Below, one piece after another: positions 26,006-34,469 of a DNA stretch of 49,203 nucleotides. A model generated the notes under the pieces. The model saw nothing but the letters and a program-made list of their open reading frames with translations. It was not told where the DNA came from and searched no databases. The first letter of the stretch is position 1. Each line of letters starts with the position of its first letter. A program made the position numbers and the translations under genes. Source of the DNA: an uncultured Muribaculaceae bacterium (GTDB lineage Bacteria > Bacteroidota > Bacteroidia > Bacteroidales > Muribaculaceae); NCBI GenBank assembly GCA_910587915.1, contig CAJUOB010000020.1:1-49203 (forward strand), written 5' to 3'.

Positions 26006-27649
26006 ATGAGCAAGATTGAAGAAATCAAAAAGGCCCGTATCGCCGGCATCAAAGCCGACCTCGTGAAATACGGCATCGACGGCACAACCGAAGTAGTCTA
26101 CAACCCCACCTACGAAGAACTCTTCGAACAGGAAACCCTTCCCACCCTCGAAGGCTTCGAAAAAGGTGCCGTTACCGAACTCGGCGCTGTCGACGTGATG
26201 ACCGGTGTATATACCGGCCGTTCGCCCAAAGACAAATTCATTGTCCTCGACGAAAAATCCAAAGACACCGTATGGTGGACAACTCCCGAATATCCCAACG
26301 ACAACAAGCAGGCCAGCGAAGAAGCTTGGACCGCTTGCAAGGATCTCGCTGTTAAAGAACTCTCCAACAAGAAGCTCTACGTTGTCGACGGCTTCTGCGG
26401 CGCCAACAAGGACACCCGCATGGCTGTGCGCTTCATCATGGAAGTGGCATGGCAGGCTCACTTCGTGACCAACATGTTCATCCGCCCCACCGCTGAAGAA
26501 CTCGAAGACTTCACCCCCGACTTCATCGTTTACAACGCTTCCAAGGCTAAACTCACCAACTACAAGGAACTCGGCCTCAACAGCGAAACAGCCGTTGTGT
26601 TCAACATCACCTCGCGCGAGCAGGTTATCATCAACACATGGTACGGTGGCGAAATGAAGAAAGGTATGTTCTCGATGATGAACTACTTCCTTCCCCTCAA
26701 GGGCATCGCTTCCATGCACTGCTCGGCCAACACCGACATGAACGGCGAAAACACCGCCATCTTCTTCGGTCTCTCCGGCACAGGTAAGACCACCCTCTCC
26801 ACCGACCCCAAGCGTCTCCTCATCGGCGACGACGAACACGGCTGGGACGACAACGGCGTATTCAACTTCGAAGGTGGCTGCTACGCTAAGGTTATCAACC
26901 TCGACAAAGAAAGCGAACCCGACATCTACAACGCTATCCGCCGCAACGCTCTCCTCGAGAACGTTACTGTAGACGCTGAAGGCAAGATCGACTTCGCCGA
27001 CAAGAGCGTGACCGAAAACACCCGCGTAAGCTACCCCATCGACTTCATCGAAAAGATCGTTAAGCCCATCAGCCACGGTCCCGCCGCTAAGAATGTTATC
27101 TTCCTTAGCGCCGACGCATTCGGTGTGCTTCCTCCCGTAAGCATCCTCACCCCCGAGCAGACCAAGTACTACTTCCTCAGCGGCTTCACCGCTAAGCTCG
27201 CCGGTACAGAACGCGGCATCACCGAGCCTACCCCCACCTTCTCGGCTTGCTTCGGCCAGGCATTCCTCGAACTCCACCCTACCAAGTATGCTGAAGAACT
27301 CGTTAAGCGCATGCAGCAGTCGGGTGCCAAGGCATACCTCGTGAACACCGGCTGGAACGGCACCGGCAAGCGTATCTCCATCAAGGATACCCGCGGCATC
27401 ATCGACGCTATCCTCGACGGCGCTATCCTCACCGCCCCCACCAAGAAGCTCCCCATCTTCGACTTCGAGATTCCTACCGAACTCCCCGGCGTAGATCCCA
27501 AGATCCTCGATCCCCGCGACACCTACGCTAACGCCGAAGAATGGACTGTTAAGGCTAAAGACCTCGCAGAACGTTTCATCAAGAACTTCAAGAAGTACGA
27601 AAACAACGAAGCCGGCAAGGCTCTCGTTGCAGCAGGTCCCCAGCTCTAA
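26006..27649 (+). CDS. pckA: Phosphoenolpyruvate carboxykinase (ATP)
   Basis: A 547-residue cytoplasmic enzyme interconverting oxaloacetate plus ATP with PEP, CO2 and ADP. In gut Bacteroidales it normally runs towards oxaloacetate, in the succinate fermentation pathway. The P-loop GLSGTGKTTLS lies at about residues 255-265, followed by TDPKRLLIGDDEHGW (kinase and metal-binding aspartates); CFGQAFLELHPTKYA and LVNTGWNGTGKR complete the family signature. Codon use is strongly restricted (many GGC, GAA, AAG, CTC and ACC), unlike the neighbours, which suggests very high expression. It is a single-gene unit with a promoter upstream and a strong terminator downstream. Confidence 0.97.
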   Translation: MSKIEEIKKARIAGIKADLVKYGIDGTTEVVYNPTYEELFEQETLPTLEGFEKGAVTELGAVDVMTGVYTGRSPKDKFIVLDEKSKDTVWWTTPEYPNDNKQASEEAWTACKDLAVKELSNKKLYVVDGFCGANKDTRMAVRFIMEVAWQAHFVTNMFIRPTAEELEDFTPDFIVYNASKAKLTNYKELGLNSETAVVFNITSREQVIINTWYGGEMKKGMFSMMNYFLPLKGIASMHCSANTDMNGENTAIFFGLSGTGKTTLSTDPKRLLIGDDEHGWDDNGVFNFEGGCYAKVINLDKESEPDIYNAIRRNALLENVTVDAEGKIDFADKSVTENTRVSYPIDFIEKIVKPISHGPAAKNVIFLSADAFGVLPPVSILTPEQTKYYFLSGFTAKLAGTERGITEPTPTFSACFGQAFLELHPTKYAEELVKRMQQSGAKAYLVNTGWNGTGKRISIKDTRGIIDAILDGAILTAPTKKLPIFDFEIPTELPGVDPKILDPRDTYANAEEWTVKAKDLAERFIKNFKKYENNEAGKALVAAGPQL

Positions 27650-27676
27650 TACGACCCAACTGTCATAACTTCATAG

Positions 27677-27713
27677 AAAACGCCTGTCAGCACTATGCCG
27701 ACAGGCGTTTTTT
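27677..27713 (+). terminator. Intrinsic terminator of pckA
   Basis: AAAACGCCTGTC (27677-27688) pairs perfectly with GACAGGCGTTTT (27700-27711) around an 11-nt loop, with a T-rich tail TTTTTTA continuing from the stem. It lies 27 nt after the pckA stop codon and is a strong, symmetrical terminator. Confidence 0.9.
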
Positions 27714-27725
27714 ATTCAAAAGAAC

Positions 27726-27777
27726 CGAAAAGTTGCCGGATATTCCAATGTTAGAATTCAATCGAAAAGTTGCCGGA
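27726..27777. repeat. 15-bp direct repeat pair between pckA and mfd
   Basis: CGAAAAGTTGCCGGA occurs at 27726-27740 and again, identical, at 27763-27777, 37 bp apart. The second copy continues into a small GTTGCC/GGCAAC hairpin. Origin unknown; no transposase or tRNA is adjacent. Confidence 0.6.
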
Positions 27778-27837
27778 GGCAACGCAACAATGAGAAAACC
27801 CCGGATGCAATCCAGGACTCCTGACATGTCCGGCACA

Positions 27838-27882
27838 CATGAGCCTAGGCGAGGCTACATCATGGCCTCGCCTAGGCTCATG
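27838..27882 (-). terminator. 18-bp perfect inverted repeat at the 3' end of mfd
   Basis: CATGAGCCTAGGCGAGGC (27838-27855) and its exact complement (27865-27882) are separated by a 9-nt loop. The right arm ends 2 nt past the mfd stop codon at 27885. No U tract follows on the minus strand, so it is a stable transcript-end hairpin or a protein-binding palindrome rather than a classic terminator. Confidence 0.5.
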
Positions 27883-27884
27883 CA

Positions 27885-30800
27885 TTATATCGAGTCGAGA
27901 TTAAGCACAGACTGGAGTATATCGACAGCTTGCGACACTGTTGGAACCTTGGCTATGGCAAAACTCCGTCGACCGTTGCGCTCACGTATCTGAACCCTTG
28001 CCGGATTGGCCTGCAGATAATTGAGCAGACGTCCGAACATCGGACTCTGGTAATATGCCTTATTCGAGTCATCGACAAAGAACAGAAGCATAGAACCTTG
28101 CTTCAACACCACCTTCTCGATGCCCAGTTTACGGGCCACACGCCGCAAAGCCGGTACCTTGAGAAGCTCGCGGGCAACATCGGGTATACGGCCGAATCTA
28201 TCTTCCAGACGCGACTCGAAAGCCTTGAGATCGGCAGGACGCTCTATGCTGTCGAGCTCCTGATAGAGAGCAATACGTTCGCTCTCCTGAGGCACATAAA
28301 GCGCCGGCAACAGCAGCTCAAGGTCGCTCTCTATCACACAGTCGGCCACAAAATCCTCGCCTTCGGCGGTATCTGCGGCTGCATCTTTTATATCCGGGAA
28401 TTCCTCGGTACGCAACTCAGTCACAGCCTCGCGGAGCACTTTCTGATATGTCTCATATCCCAGATCAGCTATAAAACCGCTCTGCTCGGCTCCGAGAAGA
28501 TTGCCTGCGCCACGGATGTCGAGGTCCTGCATGGCAATATGTATACCAGAACCAAGGTCGGAGAAACTTTCGATAGCCTGCAAGCGCCGTCTGGCATCCG
28601 ACGAAAGTGTCTTCTCATACGGAACCATCAGATAGCAGAATGCTTTGCGCGAGGAGCGCCCCACTCGCCCGCGCAACTGGTGCAGCTCGCTCAGACCAAA
28701 ATTCTGTGCATTGTTTATTATTATGGTATTGACATTCGGCATGTCGATGCCACTCTCTATAATGGTGGTGGCAAGAAGTATATCGTAGTCGTGAGCAGTA
28801 AAATCGTTGATTGCCTTCTCGAGTTTCTCCGGCGGCATCTGCCCATGCGCCACTATCGTGCGGGCATCGGGTACGAGCCGCTTGATCATTGCCTCAAGGT
28901 CGTATAAACCCTCTATGCGGTGATTTACGAAAAAAACCTGTCCACCACGTGCAAGCTCGAAATTGATTGCCTCGGCCACGGTCTCATCCGACAGCACATC
29001 GACCGACGTGATAATCGGGTAGCGGTTGGGCGGCGGAGTAGCGATTGTCGAGAGGTCGCGGGCACCCATAAGAGAGAACTGGAGCGTACGGGGAATAGGA
29101 GTCGCACTCATGGTAAGAGTGTCGATATTCACCTTCATCTGCTTCAGTTTTTCCTTTACGGCGACACCGAATTTCTGCTCCTCATCTATCACAAGCAAAC
29201 CGAGGTCCTTGAATTTCACACCCTTGCCTATGAGTTTATGAGTGCCGATGATAATATCTATCTTTCCGGCCTCGAGGTCGGAAAGTATAGCCTTCACATC
29301 CTTCGCCGAGCGTGCCCTCGAAAGGTATTCAACCCTCACGGGGAATTCCTCAAGACGATGCTTGAACGTGTGGTAATGCTGGTAGGCCAACACAGTCGTA
29401 GGCACAAGCACCGCCACCTGTTTACCATCGGTAGCTGCCTTGAAAGCGGCGCGGATAGCAATTTCCGTCTTGCCGAATCCCACATCGCCGCATATCAGAC
29501 GGTCCATCGGGCGATCGCTCTCCATATCCGCCTTAACGGCCTGTGTTGCAGTGAGCTGATCGGGAGTATCCTCGTAGATAAACGACGCCTCAAGTTCGTT
29601 CTGCATATATGTGTCGGGAGAATATGCAAAACCCTTCTGGTCGCGTCGGGCCGCATAGAGCTTTATCAGATCGCGGGCAATATCCTTGAGCTTGTTTTTG
29701 GTCTTGCTCTTCATCTTCTCCCACTGCCCGGATCCGATGCGGTTTATCTTCGGCGGAACACCTTCTTTACCACGATATTTGGCAAGCTTATGCAGCGAGT
29801 GAATCGACACAAACAGTATGTCGTTGTTCTGATACACCAGCTTTATCACTTCCTGCATACGGCCATTTATGTTAGTCCTCAGTAGCCCTGCGAACTTACC
29901 CACACCATGGTCGATATGCACTATATAATCGCCCGGCTCGATGGCTCCGAGTTCCTTGAGCGACAATGCAAGCTTACCCGACCGCGCCCGCTCGCTCTTG
30001 AGTGTATACTTGTGGAAGCGGTCGAAAATCTGATGATCAGTAAACATGCACACCTTAGCCTCATGGTCTACAAATCCTTCGTGCAGCGTACCCTCGATAC
30101 CCTCGAAATCAATCTTGTCGCCACGGTCGGCAAAAATAGCCCTAAGTCGTTCGAACTGCTTGGCATTGTCCGACAATATGCAAAGCCGGTAACCCTCGCC
30201 AAGAAAACGGCTGAACGAGTCAGCAATAAGGTCGAAATTCTTGTGATATATACCCTGCGGCGAACAACTGAAATCAAGTTTAGCCACAGCTGCAGCATCG
30301 GGCACAGTGGCGGCTGCCGTAAACTCCAACCGGCGGAAGCCCTGCAGCTTGGTTGCAAACTCATCGGCATCTACCAATGTAGCCGGAGCCTCGGCGTCAC
30401 CCTCTTCGGTGAGCAACGTGAATGCCGATATTTCGGTCGAAGCCACCGCACGCAAGCGCTCGAGTGTATAGTTCTCATTGCGCATGGCCACAAGAGTCTT
30501 GGGCCCGACAAAATGCAGCAGCGACAGCATACCCGTGCCACCGCTCACATCGGCGGTCACAGCCACCGAATCCAGCTTTTTCTCCGACAGCTGGGTCTCT
30601 ATATTGAACGAACGTATCGAATCAATCTCATCGCCGAAGAAATCGAGACGCACCGGCAGTTCCTCGCTATAGCCGAAGATATCGAAAATCGAACCACGCA
30701 CAGCAAATTGGCCCGGTTCGAAAACATAGTCGACTTCTTTGAAGCCCTTCTCCTTAAGCCATTTCTCGAGTTCCACCATATCGACAGCCGATCCCTTGGA

Positions 30801-31229
30801 AATTTGACGGGTGGCAGTATCGAGAGCCTCGCGCGAAGCCACACCCTCGGCCAAGGCCTCCGGATAGGTGACAAGAAACCGGAGACCTCCCGCTTTTATA
30901 CGGTTGAGAGCCTCGGTGCGCAGTATCCGGTTGGGAGCATCGGCCTGTCCATACTTTATGTCGCGTTTAAAGCCCGACGGCATCATAGCCACAGCATCCT
31001 CACCGGCCAGACGGCAAAGATCGAAATATAGGTAGCCGGCATCATCGAGCGAATCGCCAACCACAACGATAGGCGACCCATCGGCCGGAGCAGGAAGCGC
31101 ACACAGCATCAAGGCTGCCGACGAACCGGCAGCCCCAGTGACTTGAGAATGCTTTTTTGAGGCCAGATTGGCCAAGGCCTTGCGCCGCGCGCTACCCGGC
31201 AACGAGGCGCTGATTTCCTTAAGTGTCAT
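27885..31229 (-). CDS. mfd: Transcription-repair coupling factor Mfd
   Basis: About 1114 residues. Mfd removes RNA polymerase stalled at DNA damage and recruits UvrA. Domains in order: an N-terminal UvrB-like module; a CarD-like RNA polymerase-interacting domain (EPGDYIVHIDHGVGKFAGL); two RecG-like helicase lobes with Walker A GDVGFGKTE (Lys at about residue 587), DEEQ box VIDEEQKFGV and motif TATPIPRTLQ; and the C-terminal TRCF domain. The ATG at 31229 (MTLKEISASLPG) is chosen because the longer frame to 31265 runs through the -7 box at 31245-31238. Only 8 nt separate that box from the ATG, so the leader is about 4 nt or less. Confidence 0.97.
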   Translation of the reverse strand: MTLKEISASLPGSARRKALANLASKKHSQVTGAAGSSAALMLCALPAPADGSPIVVVGDSLDDAGYLYFDLCRLAGEDAVAMMPSGFKRDIKYGQADAPNRILRTEALNRIKAGGLRFLVTYPEALAEGVASREALDTATRQISKGSAVDMVELEKWLKEKGFKEVDYVFEPGQFAVRGSIFDIFGYSEELPVRLDFFGDEIDSIRSFNIETQLSEKKLDSVAVTADVSGGTGMLSLLHFVGPKTLVAMRNENYTLERLRAVASTEISAFTLLTEEGDAEAPATLVDADEFATKLQGFRRLEFTAAATVPDAAAVAKLDFSCSPQGIYHKNFDLIADSFSRFLGEGYRLCILSDNAKQFERLRAIFADRGDKIDFEGIEGTLHEGFVDHEAKVCMFTDHQIFDRFHKYTLKSERARSGKLALSLKELGAIEPGDYIVHIDHGVGKFAGLLRTNINGRMQEVIKLVYQNNDILFVSIHSLHKLAKYRGKEGVPPKINRIGSGQWEKMKSKTKNKLKDIARDLIKLYAARRDQKGFAYSPDTYMQNELEASFIYEDTPDQLTATQAVKADMESDRPMDRLICGDVGFGKTEIAIRAAFKAATDGKQVAVLVPTTVLAYQHYHTFKHRLEEFPVRVEYLSRARSAKDVKAILSDLEAGKIDIIIGTHKLIGKGVKFKDLGLLVIDEEQKFGVAVKEKLKQMKVNIDTLTMSATPIPRTLQFSLMGARDLSTIATPPPNRYPIITSVDVLSDETVAEAINFELARGGQVFFVNHRIEGLYDLEAMIKRLVPDARTIVAHGQMPPEKLEKAINDFTAHDYDILLATTIIESGIDMPNVNTIIINNAQNFGLSELHQLRGRVGRSSRKAFCYLMVPYEKTLSSDARRRLQAIESFSDLGSGIHIAMQDLDIRGAGNLLGAEQSGFIADLGYETYQKVLREAVTELRTEEFPDIKDAAADTAEGEDFVADCVIESDLELLLPALYVPQESERIALYQELDSIERPADLKAFESRLEDRFGRIPDVARELLKVPALRRVARKLGIEKVVLKQGSMLLFFVDDSNKAYYQSPMFGRLLNYLQANPARVQIRERNGRRSFAIAKVPTVSQAVDILQSVLNLDSI

Positions 31230-31237
31230 AAGCTGTG

Positions 31238-31245
31238 CAAAGTTA
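31238..31245 (-). promoter_or_regulatory. -7 element of the mfd promoter
   Basis: TAACTTTG (31245-31238) matches the -7 consensus; no convincing TTTG is seen about 20 nt upstream. The box ends 8 nt before the mfd ATG, so the predicted leader is only a few nucleotides. Confidence 0.45.
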
Positions 31246-31331
31246 GTGATTTTTAGCCAATGCACAGCCAGCTACCAATAGGTAAACGTCAATAGCTACA
31301 GCACCATTGATCTTGAGGCATCAGCTGGCAA

Positions 31332-32531
31332 TTACCTTATGTTCAATTCCTGCACGGCCGACTTATATGTGGAGTCGCCGTCGGCCTCGACACATAGTGT
31401 GATGCCACTCCATAGCCTTGCCGGATCAAATCCGAAATAATCGGGGTCGTAGCGGAATGTATACTCTCCGGTCTGAATGACCGGTCCGGACAGTATCACC
31501 ACTCTCGGCCGCACATCGGCATGGTCGGCCGATGCCACACTGCGGGTGGAATCGGTAAAAACAGGTTCGACCGTAAACTCATCGCCCGGACGCGATGCGG
31601 TAATCTTGATATGGCTGTCGGGATTGTACGTCAGCATCTCGCCATTAATCTTTGCCGACAAATACTGCATTTTCTTTCCGTGCGACTCGCGGTAGCGTGC
31701 TCGCGTCATCTCTGCCATCTCCTCATCCTGATACCAGAACATATCGTGAGGGTCCGAACTCTCGCTACCGTCCTCTCGCCAGCGCGACAGGTATACACCG
31801 CCATCCGGCCGCGGGTCGGCCAAGGCTTTGGCTATGAAGCGTGCTATATATCGCTGGGTAGGCCCGCCAAGATCAAAGTGACCCTTACCGGCGTCGCACA
31901 GGAAAGATATGCGGCTGTCGGGATACATCATTCTGAACGCCAATGCCGGACGCACGCGGGCTTCCCACCATTCATACTCTCCCTCAATCATAAGTCCGGG
32001 TATATGGTCTATATTGCGGGTTCGCCCCCACTCTATATTCTCGCGCCCATAGCCGCACAGATTGGTGCGCGGAGCATCGCCGTGGTACGATATTATACAC
32101 AGAGTCCGGTCGGGATTCCATGCCGCGAAATTCCACGGGAAAGTAGCCTGAGCCGAATGCCCGAAAGGTATCACCGGCGCAGTGGCGATTTCAGGATGCT
32201 CCGTACCGGCGGCGAAAGCGTTCATAATAGAGTCGAAACGCACCTGGCAACCCTTGCTGACATCCCAGTTCTGCGAGCCGCCCTGCACAAACGCCATGGC
32301 AACGCCGAGGCTATCCATAGCCGAGCAGAACAACTCGCTCCGGAACAGCACTTCCTCGGTCATATTCTGGTGGCAATAGAGCACCGCTTTGACATCGCGC
32401 GCACCACGTGGCAGCCTCAGCATTGCTCTCCGGCCATCCTCACCCACCACATAGTCGAAAGTCACACTCCGCAGCATTGTCGTGCCACAGATGATAAATA
32501 GAAACGCAATTAGAATTCTTGACAGCTTCAT
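31332..32531 (-). CDS. Secreted alpha/beta-hydrolase-fold protein, unknown substrate
   Basis: About 399 residues with a signal peptide (MKLSRILIAFLFIICGTTML). The body has the marks of an alpha/beta hydrolase: VKAVLYCHQNM as an early strand and oxyanion region, PFGHSAQAT as the GxSxx nucleophile elbow, and GKGHFDLG as a candidate His site. The last 100 or so residues form a separate beta-rich domain (INGEMLTYNPDSHIKITASRPGDEF...). Such exported esterase-like proteins often remove acyl groups from glycans. It lies 130 bp after the FAD oxidoreductase and about 100 bp before mfd, with no strong promoter of its own. Fold likely; reaction not determined. Confidence 0.6.
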   Translation of the reverse strand: MKLSRILIAFLFIICGTTMLRSVTFDYVVGEDGRRAMLRLPRGARDVKAVLYCHQNMTEEVLFRSELFCSAMDSLGVAMAFVQGGSQNWDVSKGCQVRFDSIMNAFAAGTEHPEIATAPVIPFGHSAQATFPWNFAAWNPDRTLCIISYHGDAPRTNLCGYGRENIEWGRTRNIDHIPGLMIEGEYEWWEARVRPALAFRMMYPDSRISFLCDAGKGHFDLGGPTQRYIARFIAKALADPRPDGGVYLSRWREDGSESSDPHDMFWYQDEEMAEMTRARYRESHGKKMQYLSAKINGEMLTYNPDSHIKITASRPGDEFTVEPVFTDSTRSVASADHADVRPRVVILSGPVIQTGEYTFRYDPDYFGFDPARLWSGITLCVEADGDSTYKSAVQELNIR

Positions 32532-32654
32532 GAATTTCAGTCTATATTTCATCTATTATACGATTCAATACAGACATCCACCTTATCGAGCGGTCAGAAT
32601 AATCAGCATCCCGAACAGACACAACCCCGACAGCACGCCGGGGCAGTCCAATGC

Positions 32655-34400
32655 TTATTTTCGCACGGACCAGGCCGGAAGTTCGCCGGCAAGACCTTTG
32701 CGCTGTATCTCAACAAAATCCGGATCGGCAGGCCGCACATCCTTATAATATATAAGGGTCGCTTTTTCCTTTAGCAGACGGTCCTGCAGATCGCCGACAG
32801 GCACTGTCTGCACACTGCATCCTTTGTCGATGGCAATCGCTGCGGCAGCTCCTGCAGCCTGACCCATAGCCATCCAGCATGGCTCCATACGCAGTGTCGA
32901 GAATCCGATATGCGACCCGCTGACAGGCACTGGCAACAGCAGATTCTCCACCTCTCGCGGCACTATCACACCATAAGGCACCGTATATACTGCCGTGGGA
33001 TAGCTGATGAAGCCGTCGAGGTGCGCACGGCCACTCTCGCGCTTGCGGGCCGCATGCGAGTCGAGGGCATAGTGGCTTGCAGTGATGCTGGTGGAGTGCA
33101 CCGGTGGCCGCCCACCTTCTGTCTCCGGAAGAGCATCCTTGGAGGTAAAGAAGTACATGCCTTCGAAGCGTCGGCCCTCGCGCACATACACCTGCCGTGG
33201 GAAATTGCCATTGTCGGCATATTCCCCGGCGGAAAGGCCCCAACGCGATATTTCACGTCGGAACTGCTCGGGCAGCGTCGAGTCGGTGGCCGCAAACCAG
33301 AACAGACCGAGGGTATAGTCGCGCAGACGCCGGGCGAAGCGGTCGCGCCATTCCCACGACGAGGTGGGCCATGGCCAGTTTTCCTCCGGCAGGTCGGTGG
33401 ATATAAACGCGCCATGCTGATTATTGGCATCTGTCTTGCCGTTTGGCTCGGTGTTGATGGTCACAAGTTTCTCTATGCCCCAGCTGTCGCCGGGTATGCT
33501 CGTGCCCGTTCCACCTTCGAGCAGGCGTCGGCGGTTGGCTTCCATCATCTCCGGTGTAACGGTTTTCATATGCCGCCATGTATTGCGGCCGGTCCACACA
33601 TCATCGGCAAGCGATTCATATTCGCTCCGGTCATAGCTTTCAGGACGGTAGAACGGCACCATCCGGGCCGTATCGCGGGTAAGACAAAGACGGTAATTAT
33701 AGGCCTGGATAGCATTGTCGGCATCGCCGGTAGAACCCTCGGCAGGAGTAGATTTCCAGTATTCATAGGTGCGTCCGGCTCCGGGCTCGCCAAATTCCGC
33801 AGCCGATTCGCGCCCTATGCGGAAAGGCACACCCGCAGCCGCTCCAAGGTCGCCCTCGTAGGTTGCGTCGATGAATATCGCACCATCGTAGTGTTCGTCC
33901 TCACCGGTCACGCGATTTACCACACGGATACTTTCCACACGACGGCCGTCGGTCGACATCGCGATATCACCTGTCGAGAAATTGAACTGTCGCATAGGTC
34001 GCACATCTATGCGGTCGCCTTCGGCGGCAATCATGTCACCAAATATTTTCTCGGCTACCGATGGCTCGAAGTGAAAGCCACCGCTGCAATCGCGCACCTG
34101 CGGCGAATCGGCGCCGTACACATCTGTATAATATCGGAGAATAGCATCGGTAAACTCCGAAAAAAGGCCCGTGGTGGCACCCCTGGTGGCAATATCGGTA
34201 GCCCCAAGACCATTGGCAGGCAGACCACCGATATGGTCTGTCCGCTCAAGGATTACCGACTTCTTGCCCATGCGGGCTGCCTCGATGGCGGCCATGATGC
34301 CGCCGGGATTACCTCCGACAATGACAAGGTCGTAGGTTTCGGCCGTAACCATGAGAGCTCCCATGGCCAACGCCAGTATGCTTGCTTGTAATCGTTTCAT
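32655..34400 (-). CDS. Exported FAD-dependent oxidoreductase
   Basis: About 581 residues. A signal peptide (MKRLQASILALAMGALMVTA) is followed directly by the Rossmann dinucleotide motif VIVGGNPGGIMAAIEAARMGKKSVILE (GxGxxG-like with Asn) and DHIGGLPANGLGATD, as in the FAD_oxidored family (PF12831). The second FAD region appears near the C-terminus (LLPVPVSGSHIGFSTLRMEPCWMAMGQAAGAAAAIA). Such enzymes are common beside glycan-degradation genes in Bacteroidota, but their substrates are mostly unknown. The ATG at 34400 fixes the signal peptide; the reading frame beyond it is antisense to the methyltransferase gene. An exported flavoprotein may use the Tat or Sec route; no twin arginine is visible. 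Confidence 0.85.
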   Translation of the reverse strand: MKRLQASILALAMGALMVTAETYDLVIVGGNPGGIMAAIEAARMGKKSVILERTDHIGGLPANGLGATDIATRGATTGLFSEFTDAILRYYTDVYGADSPQVRDCSGGFHFEPSVAEKIFGDMIAAEGDRIDVRPMRQFNFSTGDIAMSTDGRRVESIRVVNRVTGEDEHYDGAIFIDATYEGDLGAAAGVPFRIGRESAAEFGEPGAGRTYEYWKSTPAEGSTGDADNAIQAYNYRLCLTRDTARMVPFYRPESYDRSEYESLADDVWTGRNTWRHMKTVTPEMMEANRRRLLEGGTGTSIPGDSWGIEKLVTINTEPNGKTDANNQHGAFISTDLPEENWPWPTSSWEWRDRFARRLRDYTLGLFWFAATDSTLPEQFRREISRWGLSAGEYADNGNFPRQVYVREGRRFEGMYFFTSKDALPETEGGRPPVHSTSITASHYALDSHAARKRESGRAHLDGFISYPTAVYTVPYGVIVPREVENLLLPVPVSGSHIGFSTLRMEPCWMAMGQAAGAAAAIAIDKGCSVQTVPVGDLQDRLLKEKATLIYYKDVRPADPDFVEIQRKGLAGELPAWSVRK

Positions 34401-34409
34401 AGGATTCCA

Positions 34410-34447
34410 CAAAGTTAGGCAAAAACCGATAATTTTCCGTACCTTTG
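34410..34447. promoter_or_regulatory. Divergent promoter pair, FAD oxidoreductase / rRNA methyltransferase
   Basis: Within 69 bp between the two start codons lie TAACTTTG on the minus strand (34417-34410) and TACCTTTG on the plus strand (34440-34447). The two -7 boxes are separated by only 22 bp, so the -33 regions must overlap the opposite promoter. The minus-strand box ends 9 nt before its ATG, giving a very short leader. Confidence 0.55.
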
Positions 34448-34469
34448 CAACCGGAAAAAAAGAACGTAT

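Noticed and set aside
25976..27277. 433-codon minus-strand frame opposite pckA
   Set aside because: Shadow of the strongly biased codon use of pckA; composition is Gly/Val/Glu/Phe-rich without family motifs.
32910..34391. 493-codon plus-strand frame opposite the FAD oxidoreductase
   Set aside because: The minus strand encodes a signal peptide and a Rossmann motif in the right order; the plus frame has none.
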